From NCBI RefSeq assembly GCF_000485595.1, contig NW_014577079.1:313284-351520 (forward strand): a DNA stretch of 38,237 nucleotides, written 5' to 3'. Numbering within the stretch: the first letter of the stretch is position 1; the number at the start of each line of letters is the position of its first letter. The position numbers and the translations under genes were made by a program. Below, piece by piece: positions 19,189-30,208 of the stretch. The stretch is from Priapulus caudatus (lineage: Eukaryota; Priapulida; Priapulimorpha; Priapulimorphida; Priapulidae). The notes below the pieces were generated by a model. That model worked only from the letters and a program-made list of their open reading frames with translations, did no database searches and was not told where the DNA came from.

Positions 19189-21678
19189 ATGATTATGTCA
19201 AGGAAGTTCGAAAATGTAAAAATTTGGGAAGGAAATTGTCGAGACATCAAATCATTAGTGTTCTCACTTCGCTTTAAACATGAAGGCATTACTCCACCGA
19301 GCCTACGTATGAAATGCTCGATCAACACCACCAAATCGCGGGCTATAGTTGACAAAGCTAAAAAAGAATTATTAGGAGAAAGGATCCGTGTTACGACTAA
19401 TAAGATCAAATCTCTAACGGAGGAGGTCGAACATGGTAAACGTAGTGTTTGCGAACGGCTGACGAGTAACGAATCCGACATTATAACGGAGCACTTTCGT
19501 ACTTCCACTACGAGCGAATACAACTTAACAAAAGCCCGCCATATTGATCAAATGTCTGCGTGGTGTAACAAGAAGAATTCCTCCGATTCTACACAACATC
19601 TAAAAGTACCGAGAGATTTGGATCTCTCCGGCGAACAGTTAAAAAAGTGGGTAATCAATTTATCTAAACGTCGAGTCGAAAAAGCGGAGTTGTCAGTTCT
19701 CGCTAAAGGCTTGAACTTCGCAGTTACGTATAGAAGATCTCATTATAGCAGCAGAGGAAGCTTGCAAACTGGTCCCTCCTCAGGTAGCTAACGAACTGAG
19801 GCCTAAGTTATGCAGCATCCTCAGCTCAGATAAGCCTCCTACCCCCAACATCAGCAACGATGAAGCCATAGCTTTAAAGACGCTAGCTAAATATGACAAC
19901 ATTCTGATCATGTCGGCAGACAAAGGCAGAGCCTCAGTAGTCCTGGATAAAGCAGATTACACTCAGAAAGTAACCGATATGTTATCAGAGGAAAAAACAT
20001 ATCTCAAACTTAACAAGAACCCGACGTCGCGTTATAAGAACAAACTGGTCAACATGTTAGCCATGTTACGCAAGGATGAAAAAATCAGTGAGTCACAAAA
20101 GAGATACCTCTACCCCACATCGGAGACCATCCCACGTCTATATTGCACGCCCAAAATTCATAAATCAGGCAACCCTTTACGGCTTATTGTGGACTATACT
20201 GGGTCTATAGGCTACAACCTATCCCGCAGTTTGGCTAACCTATTATCACCGATCGTTGGCAAAACTAGATATCATGTAGAAAATTCCAAGGATCTAGTCA
20301 CCAAGCTAAAGGAACTAATAATACGAGACGATGAAACATTAGTGTCATTCGACGTCGTCTCGCTATTCACTAACACACCGATCATCAGCAAAGCCCTCGA
20401 AGTAATACGGAAGAAATTAGAAGATGACACCACTTTGAAGAAGAGAACGCTACTTACAGTAGACGACATAATGGAGTTGCTGGAATTCGTGCTCACCACC
20501 ACCTATTTCATGTTTGGCGGACAGTTATATCAACAGAAGTTCGGCACGGCGATGGGTAGCCCCGTATCTCCAATCGTTGCCAACTTATACATGGGAGATT
20601 TAGAACAAACAGGCATCAATACGGCGTCTGAACATATCAAACCCAGATTTTAGAAACGCTATGTGGATGACATTCTAGCGGTGGTTTACCAAGGGATTCA
20701 CACGCATCCTCAATGAACATCTCAACTCAATAGATACGTCCGGCAACATACAATTCACCTCTGAAAAAAATTGAAAACAACAGCATTCCTTTTCTAGACA
20801 CGAAGATTGTGAGCAGAGAAGATGGTACGACTAAAACCGTGGTCTACAGGAAGAAGACCCATACCAATCAATATCTGAACTTTCAGTCTCACCACCCGAT
20901 AATGCACAAACTGGGAGTCGTCCGCACACTACTTGATAGAGCGAACACCGTTGTAACGGAAACGGAAGATTTACGCGCCGAGGTACTTGAGATTCGACAC
21001 GCACTTCGAAATTGCGGCTACCCAAACTGGACAATTGAAGACACAAAACGGAAAATAGAAATAAAAGTTACCAACAACAAATTGAAAAAGGAGAACAACT
21101 TGAAAACGAAAAATAGGGGGTTAGTTATTATTCCTTACATCACGGGAATGTCCGAGAGGTTAGCCCGCACCTTAAGGACATTCAACATCTCTTCAGCTTT
21201 CAAACCCGACAAGACCATCAGAAACATCTTAGTTCATCCCAACGATAAAATTTAAAACAAAAATACTACATGATGTGTATACCGTATCGCCTGCTCGAAC
21301 TGTGACAGCGCGTACATTGGGGAAACAGGCAGAAAATTTGGCACACGTTTAAAAGAACATATGACTGATGTCAATACTCACACAAAAGGAACCAGCACAC
21401 GAGCGGCTCGTGCGTCCACTTCAGGATAACAGCATAAGTCAGCCATAACAGACCATAAATTTGATCAAAACCATCTGCCGGACTGGAAAGAGGCCACTGT
21501 GGTGTTAAAGGAATCAATTCCACGGCGCAGACAAACCAGAGAAGCAATTTACATCCGCGGAGAACCGACTACAATGAATAGAGATGAGGGGTCATACCAT
21601 CTATCCCACATTTACGACAACATTCTCAGATCTGCACCCACTCGAGGGGACCACAGGCCGGAGGCCGCCCGAAAATGA
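19189..21678 (+). pseudogene. Broken Penelope-like reverse transcriptase / GIY-YIG endonuclease
   Basis: In intact PLEs this protein copies element RNA at a nicked target. The first ATG is 19189. The N-terminal PLE-specific region (19189 to about 19725) is helical and charged. RT motifs follow in order: SADKGRASVVLD (from 19913), the TPKIHKSGNPLRLIVDY region (about 20149-20200), SFDVVSLFTN (20345), AMGSPVSPIVANLYM (about 20550), RYVDDIL (20657-20677) and SIPFLDTKI (20782-20808). The C-terminal GIY-YIG domain follows at about 21274-21675, with VYRI, CSNCD, YIGETGR, REAIYIR and MNRDEG. The total of about 830 codons matches an endonuclease-bearing PLE. Breaks: a frame shift near 19728 (frame 1 to 2), TAG at 20651 just before YVDD, frame shifts near 20693 and at the A7 run 20764-20770, and in-frame stops at 21253, 21271 and 21427. 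Some breaks may be sequencing errors. Being single-copy in this window, it cannot be checked against a sister. Confidence 0.9.
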
Positions 21679-21683
21679 CCAGA

Positions 21684-21823
21684 ATCAAACTTCCGTTTCC
21701 ATGGCTGCATCTACCTGGAAACGTTAGACCTGAGGAAGTTTGTCGGAGAGATGTACGAAAATCTCGTCAGAGTAAGTTATTTTGTACTGATTATGGATCT
21801 AACTGAGTTTAAGGTTATTAGCA
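21684..21823 (+). repeat. PLE right terminal repeat (pLTR)
   Basis: Direct repeat of 18991-19132, starting a few bases after the GIY-YIG stop and ending at the 13-base target-site duplication. Confidence 0.9.
21722..21770 (+). ncRNA. Hammerhead-ribozyme-like motif, right copy
   Basis: CTGAGGA (21730-21736) matches the CUGANGA core exactly. A stem of GTTTGTC / GATGTAC with GGAGA loop follows, with one T-T mismatch relative to the left copy. GAAA (21757-21760) and GTC (21766-21768) complete the conserved boxes in order. The upstream AACGTTA could pair with the downstream TAAGTT with one bulge, but stem I adjacent to the core and stem III are weak by eye. Confidence 0.4.
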
Positions 21824-21879
21824 TAGCCTAGCTAGTCTCTATGTGAGAGACTGGATGTAGTAGTCGGTAATGAGCGTAG

Positions 21880-22043
21880 TAAGGTGGGATGATGAGAGAG
21901 ATGGGATGATGGGAGAGATGGGAAGATGGGATGATGGAAGAGGTGGGATGCTGGGAGAGATGGAATGATGGGATGATGGGATGATGGAAGAGGTGGGATG
22001 CTGGGAGAGATGGAATGATGGGATGATGGGATGATGGAAGAGG
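21880..22043. repeat. GGATGATGG minisatellite, about 51-bp unit
   Basis: Two full copies and partial copies of a unit containing GGTGGGATGCTGGGAGAG and repeated GGGATGATGG. The array is cut by the N gap. Confidence 0.9.
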
Positions 22044-22053
22044 NNNNNNNNNN
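22044..22053. other. Assembly gap (10 N)
   Basis: Ten N characters between a minisatellite and a GA run. This is a scaffold join of unknown true length. Confidence 0.98.

Positions 22054-22115
<62 letters not shown>
22054..22115. repeat. GA microsatellite
   Basis: A pure (GA)n run right after the gap, forming the left edge of duplication D2, first copy. Confidence 0.95.
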
Positions 22116-22118
<3 letters not shown>

Positions 22119-25100
22119 GTGTGTGCGCAGTGTATGGCGTCAGAAACCCGTGAGTAAATCAAGTATACGGACGTGGTGCATGCTGTGATGCTCTTTCCCG
22201 CATATATATAGCGGAGGCGGCCATCACTCCACTCGTTCTCCGTAGCAGCTTAACTCTTTATATCGACATCGGTATCTATGCATTTGCTGCCTATATTAGC
22301 GCGATAGCCGGAGTGGCGAATCTAAGACCCGGATTAGAGCTCGGCGTGTCTATGGCACGGCGCTATCTGTCGGAGCGATACGGGCAGACGTAGAGGCAAG
22401 CAGGACAGCAGCGCATGCTCGCATCGCTACATTTGTTTAGGTAATCTCCTCCTTTCTGTGCATTTCTACGACTTACGCAGTGTACAGCGCCCGGGGTAGG
22501 CTAGAATATCACGCAATAACGTAGTGGTTATTTTTATATGTATGAAACAGTGGTGCTATGGTAGCAAGAGTGTATAATATAAAGATAGTAATATAATGTA
22601 AATAACATAATAAAATATAAAATAAATAACGTAAAGATAAAATGAAAATAAAAATAACATAAAATAAAGGTAATGGCGTCCTGATGGCAGTCGTCTGATT
22701 CGATTCTATAGATGCAGGTGACACTGCGTGAGTGCGATCGCGTTCTATGTAGACCGACTGTGTTTAGTTTGGTAATACTCCGTGGACCTCATATGTGATC
22801 ACTCAGTCTCCGGAGTGACAGGGTGTGCGCAGACTCCGTAAGCCCCACAGTGACTAATGGTGATCACAGCCTATATGTGTCCCGCTGCTCGGCCTGCATA
22901 AATTAGCCTGGACACTCTAGCTCTGTCGAAGTCTCTGAACGAGCAAACACGCCCGTGTAGACGCATTTCTATGGTTACGAATAGAATATATATATATATT
23001 TCTATAGAACAGAAAGAGACGATTGCGCTGGTTGCGCTGGTTGCTTTTTTACTCTCACGGCGAGCACAAATAGGCGCACTTTCTTTTCCTCCGATCGGTG
23101 TGCAATATATGTAGGAGTAACACCTCCCCTGGCGTCTCCCGCGACCTCCTCCTAGCTCGCGACAACGTCGCTGCAACATACATCGCCCTGCGTGTCTCCA
23201 GCGAAGAATATCTTCCGATTTCCACAGCTGTTTCAACAGAGCACCTATCCTGCTCGTACTTATTGCCTCCCGTCGTCGTCTTCTCCCGCCTCCCCCTCCT
23301 CCCCCTCCCGTCGTACAGCGAGTCGATTAAACACCACGAGCCAATTTCACGCTATTATATAACACTGGATATGTCGCGACCTCGCTGCTTCACGATCGCG
23401 CAGACGTACCCTATCATGGCCGACGTTTGGCAACAAGTCTGGCTGTAAGTGCGGCTTCAGTCCGACGGGCAATATCGGGGACTCAACCGGCAGGGTATAG
23501 ACTGCTCTGTGGCTGCGTAATGGCACGTCTAATCTTTCAAGTGAATCTTCTGTCGGTGCTTACGTCTAGTAGGTCGGGAAACATTACCCGATATACGCTA
23601 TATTGATTCGTAATATCGCACGCGATATTAATGCTTATGTTGCGCGTTCGTTCGCGCGGCTGTACCGTCAATGATTGATTTGCGTTGATGACGCTGAACA
23701 AAGACACGTGGTCATCATATTAGAAACCGCGGTGACCATGGACTCTCTTTGCTATTACATACACATGATTACATATCTATTAATATACTATATGCCTGTG
23801 TTATTACATTCCCCCACTCAAATGTTCTCCTCACATTCACGCAATTCACCACCATCACTCCAGCGCGCGGTTCCTTACAGCCACACACAGCACTGCGTCT
23901 AATCTACCACCGTCATTATAGACGATCGCTGCATGCGCTCCTATATATTCACGTATTCGTTTCTCACCCTAATGTTTCGCGTCGACCGTTTGAAGTAGCA
24001 TCGGATAAGGGATATGATATGGCGCTGATGTGGTGCAGTGAAGCATCGGCCGCCATGAACAAGCAGTTGTCAGCATTATAGCCAGCTAGATCACAAAGGT
24101 CTTTGTCGTTCTGGGATAGCAACCATTAAAGACTTAAAAAAACTGCTGCTTTGGTATTTTGCCTCTGTATTCTCTGAATGTTATTGAATGTGTTTGCTTC
24201 AATGAGTGGAATACTTTGCGCTCGACAAGACTTGAGAGACTATTTTATTGAGTTGCATGCACGCAGGCCATCGATCTGTTCACATGAAAATCTGGTGTGC
24301 ATGAATGTGTATACAAAGCGGGTGAGACATAGATGTTTTGATTGTTATTATTGGTGCGCGTTTGTTCGCAATATCGTCTGCTATCAGTCAGGAATGTTTT
24401 TAGTCAACGATTTGTTGTATTGGTAGCCGTCGGAAACAATTAAGCTCTAATTTTGCATATTTTGAGCGAGCGGCTTTTGTTACGCGCTTACTCCTCTGTA
24501 AACTTGGCTCATTTTTATTTTTCAGCGAAACGACGACGAAGAGAAATTAAGAGCAGAAGTTTGGCTGCCTATGGGAATATGCCCGGAAAATGTACGTGAA
24601 TGACGCGGAGTTGTGTGGAAAGAGGGATTTGCCCAGAAGCAGCTGCGGCAGAAAATGAGCCTGAATTTTCAAGATAACACAGTCCAGCACCTCAAGCCTT
24701 TGTGGAAGAATAATCTTTTTTACCAAGTGCTAAATTGCTGCGCATCGAAATAGCTTATTTCGGCAATATTCGTTCTTTCAGAATAGGGCTCTTTCCATTG
24801 TTCGAATTAATGGGACAATTTTCTAAAGGATTACATGTACTAGGGTAATATTTTCAAACTCTGGATCCAATGTTTTGCGCATTGTTTGGTTAAATTGGTT
24901 TGCTGGTTTATCAATTTGTCTGTTTTGTATTACATTACTGAATGATCGTCCAGTCTCGTGCGTCGGGAAATACTCTGCCTCTGTGCCGCGAGGCTCTTAA
25001 GCACACTCTTCATATTTTCCCACGTATCTCCTTACGTTGGATTTGCCACATTTATTCCTGAGAAAACATCGCGCTGGAAATGTCTCCTGAGAAGCAGTTT

Positions 25101-26690
25101 AATCTTTCAATAAATATGTAATGAAATCGAGCCGAATTTTTCCGTTGTTTTCTAAAAATTCTTAAAGGTACGGATAAAAGGCTTTTCTCACTATAAAACA
25201 CTCATGACGCCGTCTGTCGCGGGCGAACGATGATGTAGACTGCTGCTGAGGTATATTTACTGCTTGTGCGTGGTCGTCGAAGGGAAACGGGGGATATTTA
25301 GTCAGGATTACCATACTAAGTGTGAGAAGAACATGGGGGCTTTAGGCTGAGCTCTGCTCGTTCGACGAGAGAGCAATGAAGAAAGCCCGCAGTTTCATTG
25401 AGGTTAGTCAATCAATAACCATTCACATTACGTTGAATGTGACTCTCATCCTCTCCAAAGTAGGATTCAAATGCTGATCTCAGGATTGATTCGCTCGGCG
25501 TCCCGCGACCAACTACTATAAGTGTCACGCTACCGACTGGGTGTTGGATTTTTTTTCGAAGAGCGAGGGACACTGCAGTGGCGCTGTCGTGGTTAGTCGT
25601 GACCTGTAGTCACACTAGGTAGGTGGGGATTGCAGAATTAGCATCACTGTGCAGCGTGCAAACGTACCCTAATTTATATTTGATATTGAACGCATGAAAG
25701 ACGGAGAAAATTACGCTAAAAGACGCCTTTTGATATCACCATTGCGTATTGATAAATTTGAAATTTTGGTCAGGTTGACGTAATGGGCAACGCTCTGTTG
25801 AAGTGATTATGTTTTCGGAACGTAAATCGAATTATTTTTCACGTTTCTACTCTATTTTTAAACGACTAAGAAGTGCATATTCGCCATAGAGCCTCTTCTT
25901 CTGAATAAAAAATGAATTTCGTACTTGCACATGCAAATCTGCGTGTAATATTGAGAGATGACCAAGCGTGCAAGTTCTTATCGTGATAGCTGTACAATAA
26001 ATAATAGCCTTATAATAAATAATAAATACTAGAACGCAGATATTCAAATCTCGTGGGATTATTATTTCCAATCAGCTTAACATATGTGTAAACCGTTGCT
26101 GCGAAGGAACACACTAATTACGTTCCCATTCATGTTGCTTCTAGTTGCATAGCAGAATGCTGACTAGCTATACCCACGTAAGAAATCTTCTCTCACATTA
26201 GACCTGTAGAATTCTCTATTGGAAGGTAATTAACTATTTAGATCTTTGTATATTCGTCAAATATCTGTTTAAGCGAAAAGAGTTTATACTCAATTAATTT
26301 TGTTGTTGTAAATAGTTCATAATGAGCTTATTTTAAAATACACTTTACATTGCCAAAATGAAAGTGAAAACGTGCCGCACCCTCTATCACGTTGTATGAA
26401 AACCTTATAACAAAGGGGTTAGCAAGAGCTCTCCATTGGCTCTTTCAAGCGAGGCCATATTTTTACTTTGCGCAGACACAATGCGAAAGTAGATTCATCT
26501 GGAATACATTACCGAAATGGAAGCCATGCTGTATAATAAAATCATCAAGTCTCATTTTTCATTCTGAAATGCCCCTTTAGAGCCGACTTGAGCGATGTTT
26601 TAAGACTCTGCTGAGGATTGTGTCGCTCGTAGGCGAGTGGCTGACCATGTGCAAAAGCACGATGGATTCTTAGCCTGCATGGTGCGCACG
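22111..26690. repeat. Duplication D2, first copy (about 4.6 kb)
   Basis: The whole segment is repeated in the same orientation at 30209-35135, from AGATAAGT next to a GA tract to an AC array. The two copies differ almost only by one- or two-base indels. Within it no ORF is kept open in both copies, so the short ORFs predicted here (for example 22871-23236 minus, 23098-23448 plus, 24178-24426 plus) are not supported. One exon-like stretch is listed separately. The rest is unique AT-rich and mixed sequence. Confidence 0.9.
24526..24711 (+). other. Candidate exon in D2, first copy
   Basis: A polypyrimidine tract and TTTTTCAG acceptor end at 24525. The following sequence starts with a protein-like reading (Arg/Asp/Glu/Lys-rich) and reaches a GTGGAAGAAT that corresponds to GTGGTAAGAAT, a good donor, in the other copy. 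Indels between copies prevent fixing a frame. Speculative. Confidence 0.2.
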
Positions 26691-26752
26691 CACGCACGCA
26701 CGCACACGCACGCACGCACGCACACACGCACACACACACACGCACACGCACA
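26685..26752. repeat. CACG/CA microsatellite
   Basis: ACGCACGCACACACA alternation marking the right edge of D2, first copy. Confidence 0.9.
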
Positions 26753-26792
<40 letters not shown>

Positions 26793-26837
26793 TTAGATAG
26801 ATAGATAGATAGAGAGATAGATAGATAGATAGATAGT

Positions 26838-26895
<58 letters not shown>

Positions 26896-26898
26896 GAT
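26753..26898. repeat. GATA tetranucleotide array
   Basis: About 35 GATA units with rare GTTA, GAGA and AATA variants. Confidence 0.95.
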
Positions 26899-27959
26899 GC
26901 AAAGTGAAATGCGCAGTATAGGACAGACCGGCGATGATTAAATATTTTAAAGTGTTGGCTGTTAGCGTAGCGGGAGTCGGTTTGATTACCTGCCTAATTG
27001 TCGCCGCATCCACACGTAGGTCTAACAGCTTCGCTATAGGCGAAACTACTTCTTTAATTAAAAATGGCGGCTTGTAGAGTTCAAGCGAGCGATTAAGCTC
27101 CGTCCTGTCTTTGCTTTAGATCAGTATTCGTATCTCGGCGTTTTATAATATTATAATATATTATATAGTATAGTATGTCTTACATATTACATATATAATA
27201 TAATATGTATTTTAGTAATATAGTAGTGGTATAGTATTGTAGCGACGGCAACAATCGGTTGGTCAGTTAAGATGAGGTATTCATTCTTGTTCCGTAGAAA
27301 AAGAGAATCGCGTACGACAGCAACCGGAAGACCCTTTCTCTCTCCTCTGCGTATAGCTAGACTTCGGCAAACCCTACTCGACAGAGCATGTCTCTGTCGA
27401 CTGCACTGCAAATATACCCCCTCCCCATCCTATACGCTCTAATAGGTAAATTATGCTCGTAATCCCTTTTATATCTGCGCTAGCCACTCCGTTTGTAATA
27501 CCGACGTGCATGCATGACGGCTCACGGCCGGGTAGAAATAAAACGGGCAAAGCGCTAAATGGATGCGGCGAATCGGGCCGATGTGAAAACCGAGGAAGGT
27601 GCAAAGCGAGTCAGTCGGAAGGCGAGTGCGCCAGTGAACAATTATTCATGAGCAGTCGCCGAATTGAGACACGCCACATTCGCCCTCGGTCCCGCAATGT
27701 GTTGTTATTGCGTAATTCCATTTATATACATTAAACGCCTCTCCGAGCGGCTCTATTATTAGATTTCCCCGATGCACTGATCAGCTTTCTGCCGCTAACA
27801 TTCGGGCGCGTCTGTGTGCATTCGTCTCTCCTCTCTGTTTCCCCTCGTCTGCTCTTCGTGGGGATCATTAGTTTAGCTGTGTCCGTCGTTCCTCTTCTGT
27901 CTACATTGTGGTCGTGTTACGGATAGCAACATGTTACTAGTACTAGTTAGTACGTCAAT
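26899..27959. other. Unique sequence, no gene recognised
   Basis: AT-rich TATAATA strings near 27150-27230. A mixed, CpG-containing stretch at 27440-27900 has overlapping ORFs on both strands (27374-27604 minus, 27453-27734 plus) without recognisable domains. A small hairpin TTCGC / GCGAA lies near 27030. Confidence 0.4.
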
Positions 27960-28044
27960 GTTTACACACACAGACACACACACACACACACAACACAACA
28001 CACACACACACACACACAACACACACAGCACACACACACACAAC

Positions 28045-28092
<48 letters not shown>

Positions 28093-28240
28093 CCACACAC
28101 ACACACACCACACGCACACACATACACAACACACACGCACACACGCCACACAACATACACACACACACGCACACCACAACACACACACACACACACACAC
28201 ACACACCACACACACACACACACATGCAGACAGACACCCA
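27960..28240. repeat. AC microsatellite
   Basis: CACACA with many single-base slips (CACAACAC, ACCACAC). All frames are open as repeat artefacts. Confidence 0.95.
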
Positions 28241-28487
28241 CCCACATACATTCTAAGGGGGGGAAGAGGGAGGAGTAGATGGAGTGACTCGTTTAGGTCT
28301 TTAAAACCACATTATATTGTTGATGGGATCATATGCCACCGGGCGGCTGCGACAATATTCCGGACCGCGGCTCGTGTTTCGCTGTACCATTAATACTAAT
28401 CAGCAATCTCATCGTACACAATTCAGCTCCAAACACACGACACCACGTCCACGGCATGCCACGCCGCACGAAGCACGCCAACGCACG
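28241..28487. other. Short unique spacer
   Basis: Purine-rich GGGGGGAAGAGGGAGG start, then unique sequence. No gene seen. Confidence 0.4.
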
Positions 28488-28596
28488 CACACGCACACAC
28501 ACACACACAGCACACACAACACACACACATCACACACACACACACAACACAACCACACACACACACAGCACACAGCACACACACACACACACACAT
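28488..28596. repeat. AC microsatellite
   Basis: CACGCACAC then CACACA with AACAC and AGCAC interruptions. Confidence 0.95.
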
Positions 28597-29078
28597 TTAA
28601 CCCGGTCCGTTAAACACGCATGTCTGGTCGTCAAGCTCTCATCGTTATTCAGTCCAGCCCGCATGCATCCATTTGCAAATGTCAGAAATAACATATTTAA
28701 AAAATGCACGCCAAATCGTCGAATTTTCGATATGATGCCGGCTTGCGTTGCAGGAAGTGAATTTCCCCACTGGGCAATTTTGTACGAATCACGACTCTGG
28801 AGGAGATACGTGACATCATCTCATCAATCCGGCATGCGTGCCACTTATGGTGCCGATATTTTAAGCGCTATTGTGGGGTTTTATTCTCTGCGCGTTCAGC
28901 GCGATTAGCATATCGCGATATAAAATAACAAAACAACCCGAACGAACTGTTCGTCCGGCCCTATGTTGTTTTCGCTGAGCGTAGTTTGGCATTTGCGTAG
29001 CAACATGCGAACGATCGCCAGTCGATACACAGCAGTCTCGCCATTGCAATCCTTATTTTATGTCTCTGCTCAAACGTA

Positions 29079-29110
<32 letters not shown>

Positions 29111-29889
29111 TATTATCTATATATCTCATAGTATATTGCTACAATATTACGCACACAACAAAATATCTTGTGCTTCGGTCCTGTCAGTCCCGCGCTGCTC
29201 GTAAATGTCATTCAAATTACGGCACTGTTTGAGGCCGTGTGACGTAGCGCGTTGTTACACGCGACTGCGGCCGTGTGCCTCTCATTTGCCAGCATAATCC
29301 TTCATGTCACGCGTCACCGCCATCTAACGGCTCTAGATAACGGGCGCACATAGCTTATCATCAGGGCGCTGCAAACTGTGTCCGGCTAATTCCCGTAACG
29401 CGCGGGATCGAGTCTCTCGCTGATATTCACGGCGCGTGTCCTCGCCTCCCTTTGATGCTTAAATACACTTGAGCGCGGCCTTCCGAGAGTGAATCACTCT
29501 TGCCCCGCATCCTGCCGGCGCGTCTCGGGCCTTGGTATCTACGCGGAATTAGCGTTGCGCGGGGCACGCGGCAGGCAGAATTGAGGCGGCCTGCCTAATT
29601 GGCCACGTTGTAATCAAAGTCAGAGAACATCAGTTAATTACGAGGGTAGTCGAGGGAAGAGCGTGCGCCGCTGCGCGACTTGCAGCGTCTGCATGCTGTG
29701 CGCGGCTGCGGCGTGCATCGCATCGCCGCCGTGCACTTCTTCTGCGGTCGGTCGGTCCATTTAGTACGATTACCACCTTAAGTCTGACCCAACGCTGCCC
29801 AATCTTTCGCGCGATATTGGCATACCACTTCCTCTCAGCATAGACGTAAATATTTCGGGGCCCACGACTGATAACGAGGCGTAGGGACA
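28597..29889. other. Unique region with CpG-rich block, no gene recognised
   Basis: A short (TA)n run is at about 29086-29112. From about 29200 to 29750 the DNA is unusually CpG- and GC-rich for this window, with TAATTGG, TTAATTAC and GCGCGG strings. It could be promoter or enhancer DNA of a gene outside the window. The minus ORF at 29630-29998 is Ser/Leu-rich because of the adjoining GA tract and is not supported. Confidence 0.4.
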
Positions 29890-30185
29890 AGAGGACGCAA
29901 GCAGACAAAGATAGGGAGAGAGCGAGCGGATGAGCGACGTAAGAGATAGTAAGCCGCGTGATGAGACGGCAGAGAGAGCGAGAGGTAGGGAGAGACACGA
30001 GAGAGAGACAAGACCGTCAGAGGAGGGGATCCAGCAGTGAGGAGGAGAGAGTAGGAGAAGATGAGTGACCTAGAAGCGGTTGAGAGAAAGTGAGAGGACG
30101 AGAGATAGAAAGACCAGAGAACGATGGATGAGAGTGAACGAGAGAGAGAGACGAGTATGAGAGAGAGAGAGCAGCAGCAGACGAG
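29890..30185. repeat. Degenerate GA-rich tract
   Basis: Purine-rich GAGAGAGA with many substitutions, reading as poly-Ser/Leu on the minus strand. It forms the left border of D2, second copy. Confidence 0.85.
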
Positions 30186-30208
30186 ATCGATGACGTGCAG
30201 ACGACAGA

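Larger units (their letters stand above)
18950..21834 (+). mobile_element. Penelope-like retroelement insertion, bounded by 13-bp TSDs
   Basis: CATAGCCTAGCTA occurs at 18950-18962 and 21822-21834 and brackets the insertion, as expected for a target-site duplication. Inside are two direct terminal repeats of about 140 bases (18991-19132 and 21684-21823) and one long reading frame with Penelope-type reverse transcriptase and GIY-YIG endonuclease motifs. The length of about 2.86 kb and single-ORF layout fit a full-length endonuclease-bearing PLE. About 28 bases (18963-18990) lie between the left duplication and the left repeat with no counterpart at the right. The reading frame is broken in several places, so this copy is probably inactive, or it carries sequencing indels. 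Confidence 0.9.
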
